From NCBI RefSeq assembly GCF_001005305.1, contig NZ_LBMH01000008.1:62001-126000 (forward strand): 64,000 nt of DNA. The letters are read 5' to 3'. Below, in pieces: positions 18,711 through 27,487 of the stretch. This DNA comes from Kordia zhangzhouensis (GTDB lineage: Bacteria > Bacteroidota > Bacteroidia > Flavobacteriales > Flavobacteriaceae). The first letter of the stretch is position 1, and every line of letters begins with the position of its first letter. Both the position numbers and the translations under genes were made by a program. The notes beneath the pieces are model-generated. The model had not been told where the DNA came from, searched no databases, and saw only the letters and a program-made list of their open reading frames with translations.

Positions 18711-19424
18711 ATGGAGATTCAAAACAAAAAAATTTTATTAGTAGAAGATGACCCGAATTTTGGAACTGTATTAAAGGATTATCTATCAATGAACGACTAT
18801 GATGTGGTTCATGCAAAGAACGGAATGGAAGGATTTGAAAAATTCAAAAAAGACAATTACGATCTTTGTATACTTGATGTGATGATGCCTTATAAAGACG
18901 GTTTCACACTTGCTAAAGAAATTCGTGAAAAAAACAGCGAGGTTCCCATCATTTTCTTAACCGCAAAAGCATTAAAAGAAGACGTGATGAAAGGCTACAA
19001 AGTAGGAGCAGACGACTACCTAAATAAACCTTTCGACTCTGAAGTATTATTGATGAAGATCAAAGCAATCATGCAACGTAAAACATCTGATTCTGTTGCA
19101 GATAGCAAACAATTTGAGTTTGAGATTGGAAGATTTAATTTAAACTCAAAACTTCGTTTCTTAACTTTTGATGAGGAAGAACCAATCAAATTATCACCAA
19201 AAGAAAATGAACTACTTCGTTTATTAGCTTTACATGAAAATGATTTGATGCCTAGAGAATTAGCGTTGACTAAAATTTGGAGAGATGACAATTATTTTAC
19301 GTCACGTTCAATGGATGTGTATATTGCAAAACTTCGTAAATATTTGAAAAGAGACGAAGATGTTGAAATTTTAAACATTCACGGAGAAGGTTTCCGATTG
19401 GTAGTCAAAAATAAAGCAGAGTAA
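18711..19424 (+). CDS. OmpR-family response regulator
   Basis: A 237-residue regulator. The receiver domain (about 6-122) has the acidic pair VEDD at 11-14, the phosphorylation site Asp56 in CILDVMMPYKDG, and the conserved FLTAKA and Lys in NKPFDSE. Residues 135-232 are a winged-helix DNA-binding domain (LSPKENELLRLL, then SRSMDVYIAKLRKYL). It follows its kinase after 5 bp and is followed by a terminator, so the kinase-regulator pair is a two-gene unit. Its targets are unknown. Confidence 0.93.
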   Translation: MEIQNKKILLVEDDPNFGTVLKDYLSMNDYDVVHAKNGMEGFEKFKKDNYDLCILDVMMPYKDGFTLAKEIREKNSEVPIIFLTAKALKEDVMKGYKVGADDYLNKPFDSEVLLMKIKAIMQRKTSDSVADSKQFEFEIGRFNLNSKLRFLTFDEEEPIKLSPKENELLRLLALHENDLMPRELALTKIWRDDNYFTSRSMDVYIAKLRKYLKRDEDVEILNIHGEGFRLVVKNKAE

Positions 19425-19467
19425 GCATAAGTACTCTCATTGTGATTCCCTCAAACAATTGAAATAT

Positions 19468-19495
19468 AGTCGACTACCCGAATGTCGACTTTTTT
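19468..19495 (+). terminator. Intrinsic terminator of the two-component operon
   Basis: A 7-bp stem AGTCGAC (19468-19474 with 19484-19490), a 9-nt loop and a run of T to 19495. Confidence 0.75.
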
Positions 19496-19582
19496 CTTGA
19501 TTCTCTTGTAATATTGTAAAATAGAAGTACATTTTTTCAAAGTAATTCGATTTTTCCATACCTTTAAATCAAATTGATTGCT

Positions 19583-21142
19583 ATGAAATATTTTTACACA
19601 CTCTTATGTGTGTTTCTTATTACCTGTAATACTTCATTTTCACAAAACTTAGACACATATAACTTTATAAGAACTTCGTATGCGGGCTTTGATATATTTA
19701 GCTACGCAACAACGACTGATGCTAGCGGAAACCTATATGCTGCGGGCAGAGCAGACGATGAAAACAATAATTACGAACATCTTTTCATTGCCAAATATGA
19801 CGCTAGCGGTGTACTAGATGCTACGTTTGGAACTAATGGTATTCTGTTATACGATTTTGGTTCCGCCGTAAGGCAAAGAGTTCGTGATATTGAAATAGAT
19901 GCGAACGGTAAAATTATTCTGGCAGGTTTTGTTGATATGGACATCTATAGTAATCATCGTAATGCCTTCGTGATGCGTCTTGAGCAAAACGGAACTTTAG
20001 ATAGTAACTTTGGAACCAATGGTATCATAACCATTGATAATGGATACAAAAATGATGCTTTTAAAATTGTGATTGCCGCTGATGGAAAAATTTTTATTGG
20101 TGGAACTATCAAAAATAGTACTGTGAGCCAATTGGCTGTACTCAAATTGAATGAAAATGGCACGTACGATTCTACATTTAGTACTAATGGAATAAGTGTC
20201 ACAGATCCCAGTACTTTAGACGCTCCATTAGCAAATCTATATCCAGATTATAGTTATATAAATGACCTTCATATTCTTCCCAATGGAAAAATTTTAGCAC
20301 TTGCTTCAACAGGATACAACATACTACTCGCTCGTTATACGGCTCAAGGAGATTTAGATGCTACGTATGATGGCGGAGACGGCGTTTTTGTTTACAATCC
20401 TCCAAGTACAAACGTTGAGTTTTATCCAAGTGAATTTCATGTGAATAATGACGAAAGTATTTATATATCTGCTACGAAACAATGCGTAAGTTGTAATCCA
20501 GGAAGTGGAAGTAATACTGGCAGATGGATTTTCAAAATGAACGCTAGTGGCTCGTATGACAACACTTTTAGTGGTGATGGACAGTATTTTATTAGTGATT
20601 TTTTTGCTCCAAGCATAGCAATGACTGTTTCGCCGACTCAAGAAGTGTATATTGCTGTAAGGTTATTCGATTTTGAACTTCGAAAACTCACTAGTACGGG
20701 AAGCATAGATACCTCTTTTCACGGTGATGGAATCTGGAATCCAACAGAAGTATACCGTAGAAAAATGATTCCTTATGAGCTTCAACTTACTGATAGTAAT
20801 GAATTAGTAATTATGGGTAGATTTTCTTATCCTAGTTCTTCAACGAATATATACTTTTATACAAATTTACCAGAACAAAACAATGTAGTTTTAGAAATAG
20901 GCGAATATATTTTCAATGAAGCATTTACGGTATATCCAAATCCTACGAAAGATCGTTTCTTTATAAAAACGCATAACAACACATCATTTGCAATCGAGCT
21001 ATATAATAATTTGGGAATGCGTTTATTAACAAAAGAAATATCCAATGTACAGAACGAGGTCAACTTAGAGCAATATCCTTCAGGTGTGTATTATTTAAAA
21101 GTAGCAGGAACCAATACAACGCAAAGAATCCTTAAGAATTAG
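19583..21142 (+). CDS. Delta-60 repeat protein with T9SS tail
   Basis: The start is the ATG of MKYFYTLLCV rather than the upstream TTG at 19574. The 519-residue secreted protein has a signal peptide ending TSFSQ, then about five delta-60 beta-propeller-type repeats. Each carries an NGTLDSNFGTNGI-like turn (for example SGVLDATFGTNGI and NGTYDSTFSTNGI) followed by an ANGKIILAG-like strand. The C-terminus is a T9SS type A sorting domain (FTVYPNPTKDRFFI to the end). It is the third T9SS cargo in the window. No enzyme motif is visible. It converges on a minus-strand gene only 7 bp away, with no hairpin between. Confidence 0.86.
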   Translation: MKYFYTLLCVFLITCNTSFSQNLDTYNFIRTSYAGFDIFSYATTTDASGNLYAAGRADDENNNYEHLFIAKYDASGVLDATFGTNGILLYDFGSAVRQRVRDIEIDANGKIILAGFVDMDIYSNHRNAFVMRLEQNGTLDSNFGTNGIITIDNGYKNDAFKIVIAADGKIFIGGTIKNSTVSQLAVLKLNENGTYDSTFSTNGISVTDPSTLDAPLANLYPDYSYINDLHILPNGKILALASTGYNILLARYTAQGDLDATYDGGDGVFVYNPPSTNVEFYPSEFHVNNDESIYISATKQCVSCNPGSGSNTGRWIFKMNASGSYDNTFSGDGQYFISDFFAPSIAMTVSPTQEVYIAVRLFDFELRKLTSTGSIDTSFHGDGIWNPTEVYRRKMIPYELQLTDSNELVIMGRFSYPSSSTNIYFYTNLPEQNNVVLEIGEYIFNEAFTVYPNPTKDRFFIKTHNNTSFAIELYNNLGMRLLTKEISNVQNEVNLEQYPSGVYYLKVAGTNTTQRILKN

Positions 21143-21149
21143 GAAACTT

Positions 21150-21653
21150 TTATCTTGTCAATTGTTGGATAATAGTAGCGTGTTGCGGATATTCTTTCGT
21201 TAAATCGGCACGATTAGCCAACTCAAAATCGTCAAAATCAAATCCTGGTGCCACTGTACAACCCACAAATGCATATGAATCTTTTTGTGAAACGCTAGAA
21301 GCAAACCAACAACCTGCCGGAACCACTAGTTGTGGCTGTTCTCCTTTTTCAAAATTCATACCTACATGATGTTCCGTATATTTTCCATTTGGGTCAATTA
21401 CATGTACGCTTAAAGAGCTTCCTCCATAAAAATGCCAAATTTCATCTTGTTTGATTCTGTGAAACGCAGAAAAATTTTCGGAAGTCAACAAAAAATAGAT
21501 ACTTGTACAATAGCTGCGATCTCCTGAAAAATTGTCGGGCAACGCTGTTTTAGCAATTGTTTTACTACTTCTGTAGACTTCTTTATAAAATCCACCTTCG
21601 GGATGAGGTAATAGTTCTAAACTTTTTACCAATTTCTCAATCTGTTGATTCAT
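21150..21653 (-). CDS. Cupin-fold DUF985 protein
   Basis: A 167-residue cytoplasmic protein of the DUF985 (Cupin_5) family. The signature LLPHPEGGFYKEVYRS lies near residue 16, with TSIYFLLTSENFSAFHRIKQDEIWHFYGG near 50-80, where the HRIKxDEIWHFY pattern supplies the cupin metal-type residues, and VVPAGCWFAS near 110. Family members are described as possible epimerases or metal-binding proteins, but no activity can be assigned. The start overlaps the end of miaA by 17 bp, so they share a transcript. Confidence 0.85.
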   Translation of the reverse strand: MNQQIEKLVKSLELLPHPEGGFYKEVYRSSKTIAKTALPDNFSGDRSYCTSIYFLLTSENFSAFHRIKQDEIWHFYGGSSLSVHVIDPNGKYTEHHVGMNFEKGEQPQLVVPAGCWFASSVSQKDSYAFVGCTVAPGFDFDDFELANRADLTKEYPQHATIIQQLTR

Positions 21654-22563
21654 ATCTTTTTTTCATTATATCTTGAATCTTATCAATAATATTTTCTACA
21701 CGTTCTTGATAATCAAACCAAAGAATTTCTTCATCTTTTCGAAACCATGTTCCCTGTCGTTTTGCAAAGCGTCTCGTATTTTTTTTAATCTCACTCACAG
21801 CAAATTCCAAGGTACTTTTTCCATCAAAATAGGCAAACAATTCTCGATAGCCGACAGTTTGTAGCGCATTTAAGTCTTTATAAGGATACAAGCTTTTAGC
21901 TTCTTCCAATAAGCCTTCTTTTATCATATTATCTACTCGTTGATTAATGCGACTATACATGAGCTCTCTTTCAGCTGTTAGTCCTATTTTGATTGGAGTG
22001 AAATTTCGAGTAACAGTTTTATCTTTCAAAAAACTAGAATAAGGTTTTCCACTTCCAATGCTTATTTCTAATGCACGTATCAAACGATGCGGATTTTCTA
22101 AAGCAACACGTTTATAATAGTGAGGATCTAACTTTTGCAACATTGTTTGTAAAGATTCGATGCCTTCTTGTGCCAATTTTTCATTTAGTTCTTCTCTAAT
22201 TTTCGGGTCTACTTTTGGAAAATCATCCAATCCTCTTAAAACAGCATCAACATACAAACCACTTCCGCCAACCATAATAACTACGTCATATTTGGAGAAT
22301 AATTCATCTAATTTTGCAATGGCATCTTTTTCAAATTGTCCAACATTATAGGATTCAAAAATGCTAATATGTTGGATGAAATGATGAGGAGCAGCACTCA
22401 ATTCTTCATTTGAAGGAACTGCAGTGCCAATTTTCATCTCTTTAAAAAATTGACGAGAGTCACTAGATATAATTTCGGTATCAAAATGTTGAGCAAGCTG
22501 AATGCTTAAAGCAGTTTTTCCAATGGCGGTAGCTCCAACAATTGAGATTAGGTATTTAGACAT
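21637..22563 (-). CDS. miaA: tRNA dimethylallyltransferase
   Basis: MiaA transfers a dimethylallyl group to A37 of tRNAs that read UNN codons. The 308-residue protein has the P-loop IVGATAIGKTALS at 8-20, DSRQFFKEMKIGTAVPS near 35, the nucleotide/isoprenoid motif MVGGSGLYVDAVLRGLDDFP near 98, and NTRRFAKRQGTWFRKD near 275, all diagnostic. Length is normal. It comes 12 bp after the potassium-channel gene and overlaps the DUF985 gene by 17 bp. Confidence 0.94.
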   Translation of the reverse strand: MSKYLISIVGATAIGKTALSIQLAQHFDTEIISSDSRQFFKEMKIGTAVPSNEELSAAPHHFIQHISIFESYNVGQFEKDAIAKLDELFSKYDVVIMVGGSGLYVDAVLRGLDDFPKVDPKIREELNEKLAQEGIESLQTMLQKLDPHYYKRVALENPHRLIRALEISIGSGKPYSSFLKDKTVTRNFTPIKIGLTAERELMYSRINQRVDNMIKEGLLEEAKSLYPYKDLNALQTVGYRELFAYFDGKSTLEFAVSEIKKNTRRFAKRQGTWFRKDEEILWFDYQERVENIIDKIQDIMKKRYESTD

Positions 22564-22575
22564 GAAAAATAAGGG

Positions 22576-23400
22576 TTAATCTGTTTCTTCTGGATGCAAA
22601 CTTTCTCCGCAATTATAGCAATACTCAGCATCATTTCGATGTTTTTCTGCAGCACAATTTGGACACGATTGTGTATTAAGGTCTACTTTATCTAAAGTAG
22701 CCATTTCTGCTGTTACAATTCCTGTAGGAACAGCAATAATTCCGTATCCTAAAATCATAATGATAGAAGCAATAAATTGTCCCAAAGCTGTATATGGAGC
22801 AATATCGCCATAACCAACCGTTGTCAAAGTTACAATGGCCCAATATATACTTCGAGGAATACTCGTAAAACCGCTGTCTTGCTCACTTTCTACTAAGTAC
22901 ATAATAGAGCCTAAAATGGTACAAAGAATCAAGATAAACATGATAAATACACCTATTTTGATTTTGCTGGCATTCAGGGCGCGCATAATATTATTTGATT
23001 CTCCAATGTAGCGACCAAGTTTTAATACTCTAAAAATGCGCATTAAACGCAAGGCTCGAAATGCGATTAACGATTGCGTTCCAACAAAGAAGAACGATAA
23101 ATACATTGGAATTGTAGAAATCAAATCAATGATTCCATAAAAGCTAAAAATATATTTTGAAGGCTTTTTGATGGAAACAATTCGAGCAAAATACTCAATG
23201 GTAAATAAAATTGTGATGAGCCATTCAGAAACATACAGAAAAGTACCATATTTTGAGGCAAATTCACTCACACTTTCTAGCATAACTAGCAAAATACTAG
23301 CTAAGATTAAAATGAGAAGAATCACATCAAATAGTTTTCCTTCGGGCGTATCGGCCTCATAAATGATTTCGTGAAGTTTCGCTTTCCAATTTGTTGCCAT
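22576..23400 (-). CDS. Voltage-gated-type potassium channel with C-terminal zinc ribbon
   Basis: A 274-residue channel, starting at MATNWKAKLHE; an upstream ATG at 23415 would add five residues and abut the previous stop. Six membrane helices are visible, with an S4-like segment RALRLMRIFRVLKLGRYIG (Arg/Lys every third residue) and the selectivity filter TLTTVGYGDIAP before the last helix. After the pore helix the cytoplasmic tail ends with CPNC and CYNCG pairs separated by about 13 residues, a zinc-ribbon. It differs from the Kir-type channel at 2762. It would pass K+ through the inner membrane; the ribbon may sense or assemble, which is inference. Confidence 0.88.
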   Translation of the reverse strand: MATNWKAKLHEIIYEADTPEGKLFDVILLILILASILLVMLESVSEFASKYGTFLYVSEWLITILFTIEYFARIVSIKKPSKYIFSFYGIIDLISTIPMYLSFFFVGTQSLIAFRALRLMRIFRVLKLGRYIGESNNIMRALNASKIKIGVFIMFILILCTILGSIMYLVESEQDSGFTSIPRSIYWAIVTLTTVGYGDIAPYTALGQFIASIIMILGYGIIAVPTGIVTAEMATLDKVDLNTQSCPNCAAEKHRNDAEYCYNCGESLHPEETD

Positions 23401-23415
23401 ATGATAAAAATACAA

Positions 23416-25377
23416 TTATTTCTTTTGAATCACGATTCGTGTATTTGATTGTAAGGTTGCTACCTTTCCGAAAAATTCTTTTAATGCTTGATATTCTTCA
23501 GGCTCGTAATAATAGCCACCAATCACAAGTTGAAAATATACATTTAATTGTCCGCCTTGCTGTGTTACATTAATTGCGTAGACAGCTTTTCCGCCAGCTA
23601 GCGTAAATTCTTGATTTTCTGGAAGGTTTTTGTATGAAAAGTTGTCTGGTATTGACATTAAAAAACGAGTGGTGTATATACGAGGATATGCAAAGTCTAC
23701 AGGATATTGACGCTCATTTAACTGAAAGGGATTGGAAGCTAGTACTTTTTTTAAGAATGGATCTAAAAATGTCTCTTTTCCAGCAAAAGCCCCTTCATTA
23801 AAAGAAAAAGAAAAGCTTTCGGTAATTGGTTTGTCTACATCACTTTTATTTTTTGTTTTGTACTCATCTATTTCAATAAAAGTTAGTTTCTTTTCAAGAT
23901 TATCTAAATATTTATCTTCATCTATTTCATCTAGGTCTTTGCGCTTTTCATATCCTAAATAACCTGTATGTACCTGTGCAATTTGTCCTTTGGCTTCTCC
24001 ATCTTCATCAACAGTTATTCGAATAGTAGTGTTTTGACGATTTTCAGAGGTAGGACTGATTGTGTACCAATAGCTAGGATTTTTAAAGTCCATAGCACGA
24101 CCGTTATAGTTAAGTGCGCGAATTGGTAATAATCCAAATGATAAAAATTTGTCAGTGGCATCTAGTAGATATTCTTTTCCATCAATGGTAACTTTAGCAA
24201 TCAAGTAATTAAAGTCACTCATAACAGGATGTTTTTGTGTAGGTAACCCTTTGGCACGGGTAGAGAGCATAACGGTTTCTGTTTTCAAATCGGCAGCCAA
24301 TAAACTATTTATGAGAGAGATATTGATTTCGGCAACGTTTCCAGATCCGTTTTGAAATGCCTGTCGAACATTTGCATCTCTGAAAAGTCCATATTCACCA
24401 TTCCACGTGTAGTGATTTTTGATAAAATTGTATATTTTTTGTGCTTTTTTAAGCTCTGATGATTCGTTGAGAATTGTTTCAGGAAGTTGGTTTTTAAAGT
24501 AATTATTTTTACGTACTTGAGCACCGATATCTTTATCTTTTCTCATGTCAGTATCTACCGCTTTCCACGTTTTTGTGAAAGCTTCTTTAGTACCATCAAA
24601 GCGAATCAATTCAGACATTTCGAAGGCGATTCTAGAGATGTAATTATTTTTTGATAGCATGAAAGCTTCTTCTTTGAACGCAGGAATATCTTTCATAGCA
24701 TAGCGTAGTAGCTCACAATCGGCTTTGTCGCGAAATTCTTGAATTTCAAAGCATCTTTTTTCTACAGAAGCTTCGTTGATTGCCAACTCTTGAAATCCTT
24801 TTAATGTTCTATTGTAGCGATAGTTTGCAGGAATACGAGCATTAAATTCGCTATATACTTTAGGGATATCTGCTTGAAAATCCCATCCTTCAAAATTGTA
24901 AATAAAAGGCGATTGCAACGTGTAGCGATACTCTAATACACTTCCAGGCTTGGCATTAGGAAATGTAAAGCGCTTTTCACTGTAATAATTTGAAAGATCT
25001 ACAGAAAAAATTTGATCTTTTTCTAAATAATCAATCTGATCAGAATTATGAGTAATAGCAGAAATGTCTACAATTTGCTCAACAGATTTTCCATTTTTGT
25101 AAAAAGGAATCTTAATATCTGCATAAGCCAATCCTTGCTTATCTATGATTTTAATTTTAGCGTAAAAATGTTTTATTAAATAGATACGATCATAAAGAAC
25201 ATCAAAGTATGTTTCTCCATATTCTTCTAAAACTACAGCATGTGCAGTAGTATCTTTATCATACACTTTCATGCGTAGTTCATCAGACGTTACTTTGTTG
25301 AATTTTTCATGAATTGTCTTTTGAGCTTGGCATACAAATGTGCATAACAAGAAGATGGTAAGATAAAATGATTTCAT
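23416..25377 (-). CDS. DUF3857 / transglutaminase-like secreted protein
   Basis: A 653-residue protein with a signal peptide ending FVCQAQ. Residues about 55-215 form a DUF3857 domain (LEYRYTLQSPFIYNFEGWDF is typical), followed by a transglutaminase-like core (about 300-420, KIYNFIKNHYTWNGEYGLF), then a DUF3858-like C-terminal part. The core lacks the catalytic residues: where transglutaminases have GxGxCxD this protein has GSGNVAEIN, and the usual His is Tyr in FNYLIAKV; Asp is retained in YLLDATDK. It is probably a non-enzymatic binding or structural protein of the envelope. It lies between the exonuclease fusion and the channel gene with gaps of 3 and 15 bp. Confidence 0.83.
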   Translation of the reverse strand: MKSFYLTIFLLCTFVCQAQKTIHEKFNKVTSDELRMKVYDKDTTAHAVVLEEYGETYFDVLYDRIYLIKHFYAKIKIIDKQGLAYADIKIPFYKNGKSVEQIVDISAITHNSDQIDYLEKDQIFSVDLSNYYSEKRFTFPNAKPGSVLEYRYTLQSPFIYNFEGWDFQADIPKVYSEFNARIPANYRYNRTLKGFQELAINEASVEKRCFEIQEFRDKADCELLRYAMKDIPAFKEEAFMLSKNNYISRIAFEMSELIRFDGTKEAFTKTWKAVDTDMRKDKDIGAQVRKNNYFKNQLPETILNESSELKKAQKIYNFIKNHYTWNGEYGLFRDANVRQAFQNGSGNVAEINISLINSLLAADLKTETVMLSTRAKGLPTQKHPVMSDFNYLIAKVTIDGKEYLLDATDKFLSFGLLPIRALNYNGRAMDFKNPSYWYTISPTSENRQNTTIRITVDEDGEAKGQIAQVHTGYLGYEKRKDLDEIDEDKYLDNLEKKLTFIEIDEYKTKNKSDVDKPITESFSFSFNEGAFAGKETFLDPFLKKVLASNPFQLNERQYPVDFAYPRIYTTRFLMSIPDNFSYKNLPENQEFTLAGGKAVYAINVTQQGGQLNVYFQLVIGGYYYEPEEYQALKEFFGKVATLQSNTRIVIQKK

Positions 25378-25380
25378 GGT

Positions 25381-26745
25381 TTATGACAGTGGTATAATTT
25401 TTAATTTGTTTTTTCGACGAAGATAGCTTTGAATAATATGTTGTACTTCTTTGTTATTTTCCATGGGTGTAATAATTGACTTCAGGACATTTTTATTGGT
25501 AATTTGATAATTCAAACTATAAAAACCAAAACCCTTATACTCTCCATTTTCGATTAAAATAGCACTTCGTTCATCATGATGACGACCACGATCGACGATA
25601 ATGACACTTTGATTTATAAAACTATATTTTTTAATAGCTTGTTGTACACGTTCGTTATATGCAGAAGCAGTTTCTTTGGCTATACAAGCTCCATTACATT
25701 TGTTGATGGTATATTGAGCACAATTTGACTTTGCAGCATCTAACTCATTTAATTTTTGACATAAATTAAAATCTTCTGTAAGCTTAAACATAATATGTTT
25801 TGCTTGTGACAAATTACTAAAAGAGGTTATGTATTTTCTACGAGCATCTGCTTTTTCAATTCGCAAAGTATGGTAACCTTCTTGATTTGTTTCAGAACGA
25901 AGAACACATTGAAAAGATTTGTTTTTTTGTCCACGATTATACATTGGTCTTTTCCGTCTAATCTCTTCACTTTCTTTTAAAAGGGCGATTAATTCACTTC
26001 CTGTACGTTCAAAAGTTACTGCGACTACTTGTTTTTGCAACTTTTTAGCTTTATTATTTGTGCCTGTAAAATGCTGGTTGACTCTTTTTTTGATATTACG
26101 ACTTTTCCCAATAAAGATGATGTCACCTTTTGCATTATGCATGTAGTAAACACCTGTGGCGGTAGGCACGTTTTCAATAATATCCAATAAACGGGTAGCT
26201 ACCTTTTTTTTGATTTCAGTTTTTACAGCTTTACGAATAATACTTTTTTCAGAATCTTTATCAAGAAGTAATTGAAAAAGCTTGACAGTGGCTAAAGCAT
26301 CTCCAGAAGCTCTGTGCCGATCGCTCATGGGAATTCCTAATGCGCGCACCAGTTTTCCTAATTTATAGGATTCCATCTCTGGAATTAATTTTTTTGACAA
26401 CTCAACTGTACAAAGACTCTTCCGCTTGTACTCGTAACCTAAACGGTCAAACTCAGTTTGAAGCACTCGGTAATCGAAATTTGCATTGTGTGCAACCAGT
26501 ATACAATCATCAGTAATTTCGACGATGCGTTTGGCAATTTCGTAGAATTTGGGAGCATCGCGAAGCATTTGGTTATTAATGCCCGTTAAGTTTACAACAA
26601 AGGGCTGAATTTCGCGTTCTGGATTGACTAAACTAATAAATTGATCAACAATTTCATAACCATCAAATCGGTAGATTGCAATTTCGGTAATGCCTTCTTC
26701 ATTATACTTTCCACCAGTAGTCTCTATGTCTAATATAGCGTACAA
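25381..26745 (-). CDS. DnaQ-type exonuclease fused to GIY-YIG nuclease
   Basis: A 454-residue fusion. Residues 1-170 are a DEDDh 3'-5' exonuclease: DIETTGG at 6-12, VAHNANFDYRVL near 99 and DRHRASGDALAT near 142. Residues about 190-275 are a GIY-YIG nuclease like the N-terminus of UvrC/Cho: GVYYM, IFIGKS, RNIKKRVNQHF and the Glu in LIALLKESEEI. The remaining about 180 residues contain Cys-rich CAQYTINKCNGACIAKE, as in Cho-like proteins. Such proteins are taken for DNA-repair nucleases. It is 38 bp or less from no promoter I recognise and heads the DUF3857-channel-miaA run. Confidence 0.88.
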   Translation of the reverse strand: MYAILDIETTGGKYNEEGITEIAIYRFDGYEIVDQFISLVNPEREIQPFVVNLTGINNQMLRDAPKFYEIAKRIVEITDDCILVAHNANFDYRVLQTEFDRLGYEYKRKSLCTVELSKKLIPEMESYKLGKLVRALGIPMSDRHRASGDALATVKLFQLLLDKDSEKSIIRKAVKTEIKKKVATRLLDIIENVPTATGVYYMHNAKGDIIFIGKSRNIKKRVNQHFTGTNNKAKKLQKQVVAVTFERTGSELIALLKESEEIRRKRPMYNRGQKNKSFQCVLRSETNQEGYHTLRIEKADARRKYITSFSNLSQAKHIMFKLTEDFNLCQKLNELDAAKSNCAQYTINKCNGACIAKETASAYNERVQQAIKKYSFINQSVIIVDRGRHHDERSAILIENGEYKGFGFYSLNYQITNKNVLKSIITPMENNKEVQHIIQSYLRRKNKLKIIPLS

Positions 26746-26801
26746 ACGATATGTTTTCTTTTAAGAATTTGGTATAAATATAAACATATCCTAGCGATTA
26801 G

Positions 26802-27470
26802 CTAGTTTGTAGCCGTATAATTTCGAGCGCCAAAAATACTACTTCCAATGCGAACCATAGTGCTTCCTTCTTCAATAGCAAGTTGATAATCACCACTCAT
26901 TCCCATTGAAACAATTTCTAGTTTTGGATGTTGTTGCTGTAATTTGTTAAAAGTAGTTTTTAAGAACTTGAATTCTTTACGGATTTGTTGTATATCTTCG
27001 GTAAATGTAGCCATGCCCATTAAGCCAATTATTTTTACATGTTTTAATTGTAGCAGTTCCTCAGAGCAGAGTAGCGTAGAAACTTCTTCGGGAGTCATGC
27101 CAAATTTTGAATCTTCTTCTGCAATTTTTAGCTGAAGCAAGCAATTAATGACACGATTATATTTTTGGGCTTGTTTATCTATTTCTTTTAACAACTTTAC
27201 ACTATCTACGCCATGAATAAGCTCTACGAATTCAGCCATGTATTTTACTTTGTTGCGTTGAACATGTCCAATCATGTGCCAAGAAATATCTTTGGGTAGT
27301 TTTTCCCATTTTTCAGCCATTTCTTGAATTTTATTTTCACCAAACACGCGTTGCCCAGCATCATACGCTTCTTGCAGGTCACTAATTGGTTTCGTTTTAG
27401 AAACAGCGACAAGTGTTACATGTTTTGGAAGAATAGTTTGTATATTTTTTAAATTAGAAGCTATTGACAT
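26802..27470 (-). CDS. YggS-family pyridoxal phosphate homeostasis protein
   Basis: A 222-residue TIM-barrel protein that binds PLP without catalysing a known reaction and keeps vitamin B6 and amino-acid pools balanced. PLP-binding Lys25 is in LVAVSKTKP, followed by FGENKIQEMAEKW near 43, WHMIGHVQRNKVKY near 64, GLMGMATF near 148 and the C-terminal phosphate-binding MGMSGDYQLAIEEGSTMVRI. Length and motifs are standard. It lies 17 bp downstream of the DUF1015 gene on the same strand. Confidence 0.92.
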   Translation of the reverse strand: MSIASNLKNIQTILPKHVTLVAVSKTKPISDLQEAYDAGQRVFGENKIQEMAEKWEKLPKDISWHMIGHVQRNKVKYMAEFVELIHGVDSVKLLKEIDKQAQKYNRVINCLLQLKIAEEDSKFGMTPEEVSTLLCSEELLQLKHVKIIGLMGMATFTEDIQQIRKEFKFLKTTFNKLQQQHPKLEIVSMGMSGDYQLAIEEGSTMVRIGSSIFGARNYTATN

Positions 27471-27487
27471 TGTATGTGTAATCTTTT

